64,000 nt of DNA from Paracoccus sp. MBLB3053 (GCF_031822435.1 NZ_JAVQLW010000004.1:124001-188000); one strand, 5' to 3'. Numbered from the stretch's first letter, positions 52,105 through 61,444 are shown. Notes: generated by a model not told the origin, from the letters alone. Numbers and translations: made by a program.

Positions 52105-53334
52105 TCAGGCGGCCTTGGCCGCGCCCTTCACGATCAAATGCTCGGGACCATAGGGGAAGCCGGTGATATTGCGGTTTCCGGCCTCCTCGATCACGAGAAT
52201 ATCGTGCTCGCGATAGCCACCGGCGCCGGGCTGGCCTTCGGGGATGGTGATCATCGGCTCCATCGAGACGACCATGCCGGGCTCCAGTACGGTGTCGCAG
52301 TCCTCGCGCAGCTCCAGCCCGGCTTCACGGCCGTAATAGTGCGACAACACGCCGAAACTGTGGCCATAGCCGAAGCTGCGATATTGCAGCAGGTTCTGTG
52401 CCGCATACATCTCGTTCAGTTCGGCCGCGATCTCCGAGCATTTCGCACCCGGTACCAGCAATTCCTTGCCGCGGTCATGCACCCTGCAGTTAAATTCCCA
52501 AAGGCGGAGATGTTCGTCGCTAGCGTGCTCGGCAAAGAGCGTACGCTCCAACGCGACGTAATAGCCTGCGACCATCGGGAAACAGTTCAGCGACAGGATA
52601 TCACCCGCCTCGATCCGCCGCGAGGTGACAGGGTTATGCGCGCCATCGGTGTTGATCCCTGACTGGAACCAGGTCCAGGTGTCCAGCAACTCGGCATCCG
52701 GCCAAGTTCCAGCGATCTCGCGAACCATGGTCGCGGTCGAATGCAGCGCAACTTCATGCTCGGGTACGCCGACGGCCAATGCCGCGACGCAAGCGGCACC
52801 GCCGACATCGGCGATCCGGGCCATTTCGTTGATATGGGCGATCTCCTCGGCCGACTTGATCATGCGCAGGCGCATGGCCGCAGCAGCGATATCCACGAAC
52901 TCGACGCCCGGAAACTCGGATTTCAGCAGTGCCAGCAGGTCGATGTTGACGTGGTCGAATTCGATGCCGATCCGGCTTGCGCTGCCGATGATCTGGCGGA
53001 TGGCGTGAAAGTAATTATCCTTCTGCCAGTCGGTATAGGTCAGGTTGTTGCCAAAGGTACGCCGCCAGGGCTGGCCACCATCAATCCCGGCGCTGATCGA
53101 GGTCGCATGGTCCTGATCGACAAGAAAACCGTAACGCCGCCCGAACTGGCAGAACATGAAATCGGCGTAATAGTTGATGTTGTGGTAGGACGTGAACAGC
53201 GCGGCATCGATATCGCTGGCGGCCATGTGCTTGCGGATCTCAACCAGCCTGCGCTGCATCTCGGAGGCCGAGAATGTGCCTTTGGCCTTCTCTCCGTTCC
53301 CGACAAAGCTCTGAAGTCTCTCACGTTCGGCCAT
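52105..53334 (-). CDS. creatinase (creatine amidinohydrolase)
   Basis: 409 residues, close to the ~403 of Pseudomonas creatinase. It hydrolyses creatine to sarcosine and urea in the cytosol. Segments match closely: FTSYHNINYYADFMFCQFGR, SAGIDGGQPWRR, NLTYTDWQKDNYFHAI, RMRMIKSAEE-type LRMIKSAEEIAHI, TWTWFQSGINTDGAHNPVT (with the catalytic His in GAHNP), LSLNCFPMVAGYY, FGYGHSFGVLSHYYGREAGLELRED and VSMEPM. This goes beyond the generic Xaa-Pro peptidase fold and supports creatinase itself. GGAGGG lies 5-10 nt before the ATG. Divergent from a LysR gene. Confidence 0.94.
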   Translation of the reverse strand: MAERERLQSFVGNGEKAKGTFSASEMQRRLVEIRKHMAASDIDAALFTSYHNINYYADFMFCQFGRRYGFLVDQDHATSISAGIDGGQPWRRTFGNNLTYTDWQKDNYFHAIRQIIGSASRIGIEFDHVNIDLLALLKSEFPGVEFVDIAAAAMRLRMIKSAEEIAHINEMARIADVGGAACVAALAVGVPEHEVALHSTATMVREIAGTWPDAELLDTWTWFQSGINTDGAHNPVTSRRIEAGDILSLNCFPMVAGYYVALERTLFAEHASDEHLRLWEFNCRVHDRGKELLVPGAKCSEIAAELNEMYAAQNLLQYRSFGYGHSFGVLSHYYGREAGLELREDCDTVLEPGMVVSMEPMITIPEGQPGAGGYREHDILVIEEAGNRNITGFPYGPEHLIVKGAAKAA

Positions 53335-53400
53335 CCGACCCTCCTTACGTTACATTTCGTTCAGGTTGAGGGTCGTGAGTTGCGAGCGTCAAAAGAGGTT

Positions 53401-53417
53401 TTATAATCGGTTGATAA
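53401..53417. promoter_or_regulatory. inverted repeat between creatinase and LysR genes
   Basis: TTATAATCGGTTGATAA has inverted TTAT/ATAA ends with the T-N11-A spacing common in LysR sites. It lies in the 105-bp gap between the divergent starts at 53334 and 53440. Confidence 0.4.
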
Positions 53418-53439
53418 GTTTTTCTCATGAGTGGGACGC

Positions 53440-54339
53440 ATGATCCAACCGCCGCTGAACGCACTTCGCGCCTTTGAGGCCGTCGCCCGGACCGGTAGCT
53501 TTCGGACCGCCGCCGAAAGCCTGTTCGTCACCCAGCCGGCGGTCAGTCATCAGATAAAGCATCTCGAACAATGGCTTGGAGCACCTTTGTTCGAGCGTGG
53601 CGGAAGGGTGCCGACGCTGTTGCCGCGCGGCGCTGCCTTGGCCCGAGATTTGACAATGGCACTCGACGCCATCGATGCTGCATGCCGGAGGGCACGCCCT
53701 GCCAGCTCGGACGGAGCATTGGTGGTGGCGGCTATTCCATCCGTGGCGATCTGCTGGCTGATCCCGCGATTGCCGCGTTTTCGGGCACGGCACCCAGAAA
53801 TTCAGCTGCGCGTGATCTATGCTCATCATGGGCACGACATCGACCTCATGACGACCGACCTCGCCTTCACCTTCTCCGGTTCGCGCCCCGTGAGCGACGG
53901 CATCGTGGCTGAGCCGTTCCTGTCGGGGCGTAGCGTTCCAGTGGCTAGTCCTGCGTTGGTCGGTTCTGCGCCCGCGCAACTGACATCACGATGGTTGCTC
54001 CAAGTCGGGCTTTTGCACGACAGTGACCTAGCAGGTTGGCAAACCTGGCTGAAACGGGCCGGTCAGACGGTGCCGGACCGGTTGCCTGGTGCGGTATTCG
54101 AGGATTTCAACCTGCTGCGCGCCGCCGCCCTGGCTGGACAGGGCGTCGCTCTATGCTCTTTGGCGATGATCCAGCCCGATCTGGCCGAGGGGCGATTAGT
54201 CCAGCTTTCCGAGATCTCGGTCCTCGAGGATTTCGGTTACTATCTGACGCAGTCCAGCCTGATCCCGATCGATGGCGCGCGGCGCAGGGCGCGCCAGGCC
54301 TTCCTGTCATGGATACGATCTGAACAGGGCGAGGGGTAG
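53440..54339 (+). CDS. LysR-type regulator (GcvA-like), likely controlling creatinase
   Basis: 299 residues. The HTH reads PPLNALRAFEAVARTGSFRTAAESLFVTQPAVSHQIKHLEQWLGAPLFERGG, the GcvA pattern. The effector domain includes GALVVAAIPSVAICWLIPRLPRF. ATG at 53440; a GTG three codons earlier is possible. GcvA-type regulators often respond to glycine-related metabolites, which fits creatine and sarcosine metabolism. Divergent from creatinase. Confidence 0.88.
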   Translation: MIQPPLNALRAFEAVARTGSFRTAAESLFVTQPAVSHQIKHLEQWLGAPLFERGGRVPTLLPRGAALARDLTMALDAIDAACRRARPASSDGALVVAAIPSVAICWLIPRLPRFRARHPEIQLRVIYAHHGHDIDLMTTDLAFTFSGSRPVSDGIVAEPFLSGRSVPVASPALVGSAPAQLTSRWLLQVGLLHDSDLAGWQTWLKRAGQTVPDRLPGAVFEDFNLLRAAALAGQGVALCSLAMIQPDLAEGRLVQLSEISVLEDFGYYLTQSSLIPIDGARRRARQAFLSWIRSEQGEG

Positions 54340-55015
54340 TTACGTCTAGAGGGCAAAATAAACTTCTTGCGGCATCTGGCTGGGCGAAGGGCAACCATGC
54401 TGTAGAATTGGTAGCCGATCCGTTTCCGCTTCGAGCTCGAAGCACCATGCAACAACGCGGCCTTCACATTCGGCTCGGTTGCACAATTTTTTCGCCTTGG
54501 CGAGTGCGGCTTAAACCGCCGCCTTGTATTCCGGTCTAGCCGGCAGAGATGTACCTAGCGCATCGAGTGTCGAGGCGGTGAGATGAAGGGGTAATAGCTG
54601 TCGCTGAACGACGGCTCCCGCGCTGGGACGCGCACGAATAGCTGCTATCTCAGATTGCTACGGATGAAGTGCCGCACGGCCGAAAGTCGGCTTAACCCCC
54701 GATCTGGGATGTGAGACCCAGCTTCCCGCTGCGCGCCGTCTGAGCGGTTGCTTCCACAATCATGCTGCGGCTGCTGTGCCGCAGCGCGGTGGGCAGCAAA
54801 CCGCCCTTTCTGTTGATAGCGAGCCAAGATGCATTTCGAGAGGTGAAGGGGCGACAACTCGAAAATTCGCTTTGGGGCTGAGAAACGGCCGTCAGCCGAA
54901 AGCTACCGCCCGGAATGACTTTTGATTACATAAATCCGATTATCTGCGTACGACCTGTAGAACAAAAGTAGAATAGTCGCGAACTGGCAAAGTTGATTTG
55001 TCGCCTCCGCGCTGA
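54340..55015. other. gene-poor gap with dispersed repeat copy G (minus orientation)
   Basis: No gene is supported. At about 54650-54795, read on the minus strand, the order AACCGCTCAGACGGCGCGCAGCG, then GGGAAGCTGGG, resembles copy D (GCCGCTCAGACG...CGCGCAGCGAAAGCC). The gap ends at the ISNCY-type element. Confidence 0.4.
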
Positions 55016-55909
55016 GTGCTGACGCTGGTGTTGACCACGTGGCATGAGGGCTTCGACATGGGACTTGTTCTGATGAGCGAACGCGAGCTGCAACGGATCG
55101 AGGTGCTGGCGCAGGTTCTGGATGGCAGCCTGCGCACGGCGACGGCGGCGCGGCTTCTGGAGTTGAGCCAACGCCAGATCCAGCGTCTGATCGGCAAGGT
55201 TCGCGATGAAGGCGCCATGGCCGTGCGCCATAAGCTGCGCGGTCGGCCGTCGAACAACCGCACCAGCGATTTGAAGCGCGACTACATCCTGTCGCTGATC
55301 CGCAGTGACTATCCCGATTTCGGCCCGACGCTGGCGGCCGAGAAGTTGGCGGAGCGGCATGGCATCCGGATCTCCTCCGAGAGCCTGCGGCAATGGATGC
55401 TGGCGGCCGGTCTGTGGCAGAGTCGGGCGCAGCGGCGCCATCTGCACCAGCCGCGGCTGCGGCGCGAGGCATTGGGCGAGTTGATCCAGATCGACGGCTC
55501 GGAACATCGCTGGTTCGAAGATCGCGGTCCGGCCTGCACGCTGCTGGTGTTCATCGATGACGCCACCGGCCGGCTGATGCAGATGCGTTTCGTGGCCTCG
55601 GAAACGACCGAGGCTTATTTTGCGGCGCTGCGGGATTATCTGCAGAGGCATGGTCGGCCGGTCGCCTTCTACAGCGACAAGCATTCTGTCTTCCGGGTGA
55701 ACCGGGCCGAAGCCAGATCCGGCCACGGCATGACGCAATTCGGCCGCGCGCTGTGCGAGTTGAACATCGAGATCATCTGCGCCAACAGCAGCCAGGCCAC
55801 GGATGAGATTGAAAAGATCCTTTCTGCGGCTACATGCTATTTTCTCCCATGCAGGCGACCACGGGGCAAAGGGCGGGGTGTGAGGTTCAAGCCCCGTCGC
55901 GCGGCCAAA

Positions 55910-57136
55910 TCATCGACGTTCCTCGTTTGTGGCGCCTGCACCGCGTTCCGGCCCCCGTTTTCGCCAGCCTTGGGTCATCCGCCGATAGCTGCTCTCGGCC
56001 TGGTCTGCGACAGCCCTATCTGCGCGTCTATGCTCTGGCAGGTTGTACGCGTAAGTGGCACCGCGCTGGCCTCGCCGTGCGGGAAGACCGGCTGCGAGTT
56101 CCAATGACCGCATTTTTCGAGTCATCAGCGCTGGCCGCACCCAAATGTAGTCCTCGCCTTTCGTCAGCATGTGCCAGATCAGGACGGTCAATTTCCGGGC
56201 CACAGCCACGGCCGCAATGTGGTTGCCACGGCGGGCGCAGATACGTTCATAGAATGCCCGCAAGGGACCCGGCACGCGAATGGCTTGCCATGCCGCTTCG
56301 ACCAGAAGGTGACGGGCCCCTGATCTCCCGCGCTTGGTTATCCGGCCGTGATATGCCGGCCCGTCGCCAGACTGCCGAACACTCGGGTTCAGTCCAAAAT
56401 AGGAGATCAGCTTGTCGGGATTGTCAAAGCGGTCGATCCGGCCAATGGCTGCCATTACGCCAACCGCCACAACCATATCGACGCCGGGTGCAGTCATCAT
56501 CCTTTTGACCTGCGCATCCTCTAGGGCAGCGCGCGCAATGTCCCTCTCGACGCCTTTCAGCGCCTCGGTCAATCGGTCATATTCGTCGATGTGACGCGCG
56601 ATGGCGTCGCGTTCGTCGTCCGGCAGATACTGCGCCTTGAGCCAGGCTCGACCCTTGATGCCGAAAATATCCACATGTGGGCAGCGCGGGACGAGATGCG
56701 CGTGCAGGACTGATTGCACGATCCCTTTCAGACGGACCCGGTGCTTGACGATCTGGGTCCGACGGGTGACCTGGCGTCGACGCGCCAGGGTCGCCTCATC
56801 CGGAACCCATACCTCCGGCAGGAAACCAGCGGCATAGAGCTGTGCCAATACGCGGGCATCGATTTTGTCGGTCTTTGTTTTCGCCTTGGCTATCAGATGG
56901 ACCTGCAGCGGATTGGCAACGGCCACGCGCGCGACATGTGGCGTCAGGATTTCGACCACCGCCGTGGCATTCCCTGTCGCCTCGACAATCACGTGATCGG
57001 TCTTCTTCAACGTCGCCGCAAAAGCAGCCAGATGCTCACGTGTCATCCCGATCCGCCCCAGGTTCGTGACCGTCGCACCCTCCAGTGCAACAGCTTCTGC
57101 AACGACGCGATGGATGTCTAAGCCAATGATTCTCAT
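55910..57136 (-). CDS. IS110-family DEDD transposase
   Basis: 408 residues from the ATG at 57136 (GGAGG 8 nt upstream). N-terminal RuvC-like DEDD domain: IIGLDIHRVVAEAV (Asp), VIVEATGNATAVV (Glu) and KTDKIDARVLAQL (Asp, Asp). The C-terminal Transposase_20 domain is APGVDMVVAVGVMAAIGRIDRFDNPDKLISYFGLNPSVRQSG followed by GRITKRGRSGARHLLVEAAW. Frame intact. The ~40-residue tail (QGWRKRGPERGAGATNEERR) is longer than usual. Confidence 0.92.
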   Translation of the reverse strand: MRIIGLDIHRVVAEAVALEGATVTNLGRIGMTREHLAAFAATLKKTDHVIVEATGNATAVVEILTPHVARVAVANPLQVHLIAKAKTKTDKIDARVLAQLYAAGFLPEVWVPDEATLARRRQVTRRTQIVKHRVRLKGIVQSVLHAHLVPRCPHVDIFGIKGRAWLKAQYLPDDERDAIARHIDEYDRLTEALKGVERDIARAALEDAQVKRMMTAPGVDMVVAVGVMAAIGRIDRFDNPDKLISYFGLNPSVRQSGDGPAYHGRITKRGRSGARHLLVEAAWQAIRVPGPLRAFYERICARRGNHIAAVAVARKLTVLIWHMLTKGEDYIWVRPALMTRKMRSLELAAGLPARRGQRGATYAYNLPEHRRADRAVADQAESSYRRMTQGWRKRGPERGAGATNEERR

Positions 57137-57396
57137 GCATGCTCCTCCTTCCCGAAACACAACTGTCTCAGTCAACGGGAGCGGCGGGCACGCGGCACCT
57201 ACAGATCCGCGCTCGCAGCGCATCCGGGCGGGCCGCAGGGGCGACCATTTAAAGGCTCGGGCTCGCAGCCCATGCTTGTTCGTCGGTCTGCCCGCACTCA
57301 CGTGCTCCCGGCGCCCCAGAATCCGGATGGTCTCACCATAACGCCGATCCTGAAGAACCGGCAGAGGCTCGAAGCGCCGCTCCTATCATGCCGGAT
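57137..57396 (-). ncRNA. candidate IS110 bridge-RNA region (noncoding end)
   Basis: About 260 bp upstream of the IS110 transposase without a protein-coding frame of its own. In IS110-group elements this end encodes a structured guide RNA whose loops pair with target and donor DNA. The target here would be the ISNCY-type sequence around the insertion site (CAGGCC/AAGGGCC). I have not folded it; the assignment is from position. Confidence 0.4.
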
Positions 57397-58069
57397 AAGG
57401 GCCGGGTTGAGCGCGCCAATCGAACGCTGCAAGACCGTCTGGTCAAGGAGTTGCGCCTCGCCGGCATCCGCGACATCGCCACAGCCAACCTATTCCTGCC
57501 GGGCTTCACCGCGGGCCACAACCTGCGCTTTGCCCGGGTCCCTGCCCGGCTTGATGACCTGCACCGGCCGTTGAACCTGGCGGCGTCACGACTGCAGGAC
57601 ATCCTGTGTATCCGCGACCAGCGCCAGGTCGGCACCAGCCTCCCCGTGCATTACGAGCGCCGGAAATACATTCTGGACGACAGCGCGTTGGCGCGCAGCG
57701 CGATCGGCAAATATGTCGAGACCTATGCCCATGCCGACCGGCGGCTGGAGATCCGCTGGAAAGGCGTCGCACTGCCCTACCGGGTCTTCGATCCCAGCCA
57801 GCAGCGCGTCACCCATGCCACCATCATCGAGAACAAACGGCTCAGCGAGACACTGGCCTGGATCATGGCCCAACAGCAGAATGATGCCCCGCCCGAGATC
57901 GGGCCGGGGCCGGCTCCTCGCCTGTCGCGACCGCCCTGCCCCGATGCGACATTTCTAAATGGCTGACAACACGACATTTTAACTTGGTGACAACACGACC
58001 TAAGGTTGATTTTCATTGACCAGATTCAGATCTTCGCGTTCAAGTTATGCAACATCTGGCGAATTACTC

Positions 58070-58523
58070 TCAGAGACGTGTCGGAATCCTGCGGCGTGAC
58101 CTCATCGACCGTCACGGACACCCTGCGCACCGAGACGCGTGATCAATTTTTCCAGAAAGCGCTTTACCGCCTTTGCGTTTCGGCGCAGTTGAAAAAAAGA
58201 TTGTCCCGCACGTCGCCGTTGGCATCAGTCGCACGCCCGAGCCAGTGCTTTTCAGCGTTGATCGTAACCACGACCTCATCAACGCGCCATTTGCCGTTCG
58301 GCCTTGACCGGTCGCGGCGGATGCAGGTGGCAAAATGCGCGCCCAAGCGATTGACCCAGAGCCGGAAGGCCTCTCGGCTGACAATGATACCGCGCTCGGC
58401 CGATAGATCCTCACCATTCCCCACACTCAGCGCGAGCCGAAGGTACTGCCAGAGAACGCAGGAGATGATCACATGCGGATGGCGAAAGCCTTTCGGGGGC
58501 GGCATTGAGCATGAAATCTTCAT
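58070..58523 (-). pseudogene. IS6-family transposase remnant
   Basis: The minus-strand translation gives GFRHPHVIISCVLWQYLRLALSV, DLSAERGIIVSREAFRLWV, ACIRRDRSRPNGKWRVDEVVVTI (first catalytic Asp) and NAEKHWLGRATDANGDV; then the frame shifts and resumes as AVKRFLEKLITRLGAQGVRDGR before a stop. The rest of the DDE domain is missing. The homology starts close to the 3' end of the SDR gene. Confidence 0.75.
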
Positions 58524-58623
58524 CCAGAAGCGCTATCCGAATGAGGCCCGTCCATCAATTTGGCCATGCCCGCCGGAAACAACGAGCTGGGTCGGGTCTC
58601 ATCTCGCGGCGCGCGGCCTCCCC

Positions 58624-59442
58624 CTACCAGGACGTGAACCCACCATCCAGCACGAGGTTCGCTCCGGTCATGTAGCTCGATGCGTCCGAGCCGAGGAACT
58701 GCACGATCGGACCAAACTCGTCGATTTCGGCCTGCCGTCCCATCGGCACGCGCTCGAGGAAGGCTTCGATGAATTCCTTGTCGAAACTGCCAGTCTTGAC
58801 CCCGCCGAAGGTGACGAGATTGACGCGCACGCCCTTCTTCGCCCAATAGGTCGCAAGGTAACGGGTCATGTTCAGAAGCCCCGACTTGGATGCCGCATAG
58901 GAGATCGCCTTGATGAACGGCTTGCCGTCGCGTTCCTCGCGATAGGCGTAAAGCGCCTGGTTCGGCGAAACCATGCCATACATCGAGCCGACCATGATGA
59001 TCGAGCCCCTGCCCGCCTCGGCCATGCGCGAGCCGACGACCTGCGTGGTCAGCATGACCCCGGTCAGGTTCGTGTCGATGACCTCGTCCCAGTATTTCTG
59101 CGGGTAGACCTCGAAGGGGGCATTCTGGTCGGCGTCGCCATCCGGCTTGCTGTCGATGCCCGCATTGTTGACCAGGATATGCGGCACGCCCCAATCCGCG
59201 ATCAACTGATCGGTCGCGGCCTCGAGCGCCTCCTTGTCGGTGACGCTGGCGACATAGACGCGGATGCGATCGGAAAGGCCGGGGAATTTCTCGGCGATCT
59301 GCTCGGCGCTGAAAGGGCGACGGCTGAAGATTGCGACACGGGCCCCGCCCTCGGCCAAGGTCTTGCAGAATTGCGTGCCGAGCTGGCCCAGACCGCCGGT
59401 CACGACGGCAATGCGGTCCTCGATCGAAAATGCCTTGGTCAT
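58624..59442 (-). CDS. SDR family oxidoreductase of the TctABC operon
   Basis: 272 residues. Glycine motif VVTGGLGQLGTQFC (residues 13-26), NNAGID near 93, catalytic Ser/Tyr/Lys region IIMVGSMYGMVSPN... SYAASKSGLLNMTRYLA, and C-terminal GANLVLDGGF. It starts within the tctA stop codon (TGATG), so it is the last gene of the tctC-tctB-tctA-SDR unit. It may oxidise a hydroxy acid imported by the transporter. A short insert (AYREERDGKPFIKAISYAASK) precedes the active-site Tyr. Confidence 0.88.
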   Translation of the reverse strand: MTKAFSIEDRIAVVTGGLGQLGTQFCKTLAEGGARVAIFSRRPFSAEQIAEKFPGLSDRIRVYVASVTDKEALEAATDQLIADWGVPHILVNNAGIDSKPDGDADQNAPFEVYPQKYWDEVIDTNLTGVMLTTQVVGSRMAEAGRGSIIMVGSMYGMVSPNQALYAYREERDGKPFIKAISYAASKSGLLNMTRYLATYWAKKGVRVNLVTFGGVKTGSFDKEFIEAFLERVPMGRQAEIDEFGPIVQFLGSDASSYMTGANLVLDGGFTSW

Positions 59443-60974
59443 CAGTTTGATCCTTTTTGAATGGTCGGAGTACCGGCGGGCATGGCCGGCTTGCGCCGGA
59501 GCGCACGGACAAGGGTGAATGCGATCATGAAACAGACCAGCGCGCCCAGACCCGCAGCCACCGGGCGCTGGAAGAAGCCCAGCAGGTTGCCGTGCGAGAT
59601 CTGCATCGACATGATGAAGTTGCGTTCGAGCACGGGCCCCAGCACGAGCCCCAGGATGACGGGGGCGATGGGGAACTGGTTGCGCTCCATGACATAGCCG
59701 ACAAGCCCGGCGACGATCATCGTCCCGACGCCGAACAGGCTGTTGTTGACCGCATAAGAGCCGACGAAGCAGCAGATCAGGATCATCGGAACGATCACCG
59801 ATCGGGGCACGGACAAGACGCGCCTTGACGCCTTGATCGCGAGATATCCAAGCGGAAACAGCAGAAGGTTCGCCACGAAGAAGCTGAGGATGATCGAGGT
59901 CGGCATGACCGGGTTCTCGACGAAAAGACGCGGCCCGGGCGCGACGCCCTTCATGAACAGGACGCCGACCGCGATGGCGGTGACCGCGTCGCCGGGGATG
60001 CCGAAGACCAAAGCCGGGATCCAGGCGCTGGACAGGCCCGCATTGTTCGAGGATGTGGCCTCGATCAGCCCTTCGGGGTGGCCGGTGCCGAATTTCTCGG
60101 GCGTGCGGGAAAAGCGCCGGCTCATGCCATAGGCGATCCAGGCCGCCAGATCGCCACCCACCCCCGGCAGGGCCCCGATGGCCGAGCCAAGCGCGGTGCC
60201 GCGCAGGAGGCTCATGGGATAACGCCCGACCAGCGAGAAGATGCCGCGATACGGCCGGTAGACCTCGCCCTTGGGCGGGGCGGGCAGATCGAAGGCGCTG
60301 GCGGAAAAACCGCGCAGGATCTCGGACATGGCGAACATGCCGATCATCACCGGGATGAAGCTGACGCCTCCGGACAGTTCGACGCTGCCGAAGGTAAAGC
60401 GCGGCTGGCCGGTCGTCACGTCAAGCCCCACGGTCGAGACGAGCAGCCCGAGCAAAAGCGAGACGCCGCCCTTTGCGGGCTGCGGGCTGCTGACCAGCGC
60501 GCAGGTCAGAAGGCCGAGGCAGGCCAGCCAGAAGAATTCGAAGCTGGAAAAATTCAGCGCGACCCGGGCCAGAAGCGGCCCCGAGACCAGCAGCACGAGC
60601 GCACCGATCAACCCGCCCATCGCCGAGAAGAAGAAGCCCAGCGAGAGGGCTTCGCTGGCGCGACCCTGCCGCGTCATCGCATAGGCCTCGTCGGTATAGG
60701 CGGCCGAGGCGGGTGTGCCCGGAATACGCAGCAGAATGCCCGGAATATCGCCCGCCGTGATCGCCATCGCCGTCGAGGACACGATCAGCGCAATGGCCGG
60801 CAGCGGGTCCATGTAGAAGGTCAGCGGCACCAGGAGCGCCGTGGCCATGGTCGCGGTCAGCCCCGGCAAGGCGCCGATAAACAGCCCGTAAACGGCGCCG
60901 ATCAGGATCGAGGCAAGAACCTTGAACTGCAGCACATTGGCGAGCGCCTGCGACAGAATGTCGAGATTCGTCAC
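59442..60974 (-). CDS. tctA: tripartite tricarboxylate transporter large subunit TctA
   Basis: 510 residues, about twelve membrane helices. Family features: GALPGLTATMATALLVPLTFYMDPLPAIALIVSSTAMAITAGDIPGILLRIPGTPASAA near the N-terminus, and the internal repeat GALPGVGGDLAAWIAYGMSRRFSRTPEKFGTGHPEGLIEATSSNNA. Overlaps tctB by 4 nt. It imports a carboxylate with the TctC receptor. Confidence 0.93.
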   Translation of the reverse strand: MTNLDILSQALANVLQFKVLASILIGAVYGLFIGALPGLTATMATALLVPLTFYMDPLPAIALIVSSTAMAITAGDIPGILLRIPGTPASAAYTDEAYAMTRQGRASEALSLGFFFSAMGGLIGALVLLVSGPLLARVALNFSSFEFFWLACLGLLTCALVSSPQPAKGGVSLLLGLLVSTVGLDVTTGQPRFTFGSVELSGGVSFIPVMIGMFAMSEILRGFSASAFDLPAPPKGEVYRPYRGIFSLVGRYPMSLLRGTALGSAIGALPGVGGDLAAWIAYGMSRRFSRTPEKFGTGHPEGLIEATSSNNAGLSSAWIPALVFGIPGDAVTAIAVGVLFMKGVAPGPRLFVENPVMPTSIILSFFVANLLLFPLGYLAIKASRRVLSVPRSVIVPMILICCFVGSYAVNNSLFGVGTMIVAGLVGYVMERNQFPIAPVILGLVLGPVLERNFIMSMQISHGNLLGFFQRPVAAGLGALVCFMIAFTLVRALRRKPAMPAGTPTIQKGSN

Positions 60975-61435
60975 AGGATGCCCTCCAGCGGTCCGGCCGG
61001 CAGATCAACGAACATGATACGGGAGAAGACCAGGTAAAGCGCCAGCACGAAAGACGGCGCGATGACGGCCACCGTCAGCGGTCGCGCGCCCATCAGAACC
61101 ATCAACCCCGCCATGAAAATGATGCCAAACAGCGCAAAGCCCATCGGTTCGAACAAAACGATTCCCGCGCAAAGCCCGCCCACGACCCAGATCGCCGAAA
61201 GCAGCTTGCGCGGCGCGACCCGCCAGTCGTCGAATTCGGCAAGCGGCTCGCTGTCGCGCAACCCCGATCGCGTCAGGACCGCCCCGAACAGCACGAAACC
61301 GCAGCCGCAGATCACCGGCATCAGGTCCGCGCCGAAGCGCACCCCGGGCACGTCGGGGATGCGCATGGCGGCAAGGATCACCGCCGCCCCGAGCAGGATA
61401 AGCCCGGGGCCGACAATTCTGTCGCTGAGTTTCAT
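60971..61435 (-). CDS. tctB: tripartite tricarboxylate transporter small subunit TctB
   Basis: 154 residues, four membrane helices, with the family opening RIVGPGLILLGAAVILAAMRIPDVPGVRFGADLMPVICG. Lies between tctC (9-nt gap) and tctA (4-nt overlap). The small subunit supports the large subunit in the membrane. Confidence 0.9.
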   Translation of the reverse strand: MKLSDRIVGPGLILLGAAVILAAMRIPDVPGVRFGADLMPVICGCGFVLFGAVLTRSGLRDSEPLAEFDDWRVAPRKLLSAIWVVGGLCAGIVLFEPMGFALFGIIFMAGLMVLMGARPLTVAVIAPSFVLALYLVFSRIMFVDLPAGPLEGIL

Positions 61436-61444
61436 CGTCCCGCC

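Larger units (their letters stand above)
55799..57396 (-). mobile_element. IS110-family insertion sequence
   Basis: About 1.6 kb, bounded by the two halves of the interrupted ISNCY-type gene; the exact junction can shift by one base. It has one transposase gene and no obvious inverted repeats or target duplication, as expected for IS110. The long noncoding end lies upstream of the transposase. Confidence 0.85.
55058..57966 (+). pseudogene. ISNCY-type transposase gene split by an IS110-family insertion
   Basis: The first part (55058-55798) encodes MGLVLMSERELQRIEVLAQ, an HTH ATAARLLELSQRQIQRLIG and the DDE segment LIQIDGSEHRWFED...FIDDATGR, ending ICANSSQA. The reading frame resumes exactly at 57397 with KGRVERANRTLQDRLVKELR, which contains the third catalytic residue, and continues to 57966. 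Joined, it gives 436 residues, normal for the family. Just after the stop, TGACAACACGAC occurs twice (57964-57975 and about 57988-57999). Only the insertion disrupts it, so the nested event is recent. Confidence 0.88.

Noticed and set aside
52105..53334. Annotation of the creatinase gene as generic Xaa-Pro aminopeptidase
   Set aside because: The fold is shared, but several long segments, including the GINTDGAHNPVT active-site region and FTSYHNINYY, match creatinase specifically, and the neighbours support it.
4200..54850. CRISPR arrays and tRNA or rRNA genes
   Set aside because: No regularly spaced direct repeats with unique spacers and no tRNA cloverleaf or rRNA signature was seen by eye in the gaps. 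A dedicated scan was not possible.
54926..55738. 270-codon minus-strand frame opposite the ISNCY-type transposase
   Set aside because: The plus strand has the conserved DDE transposase; the minus frame is a shadow.
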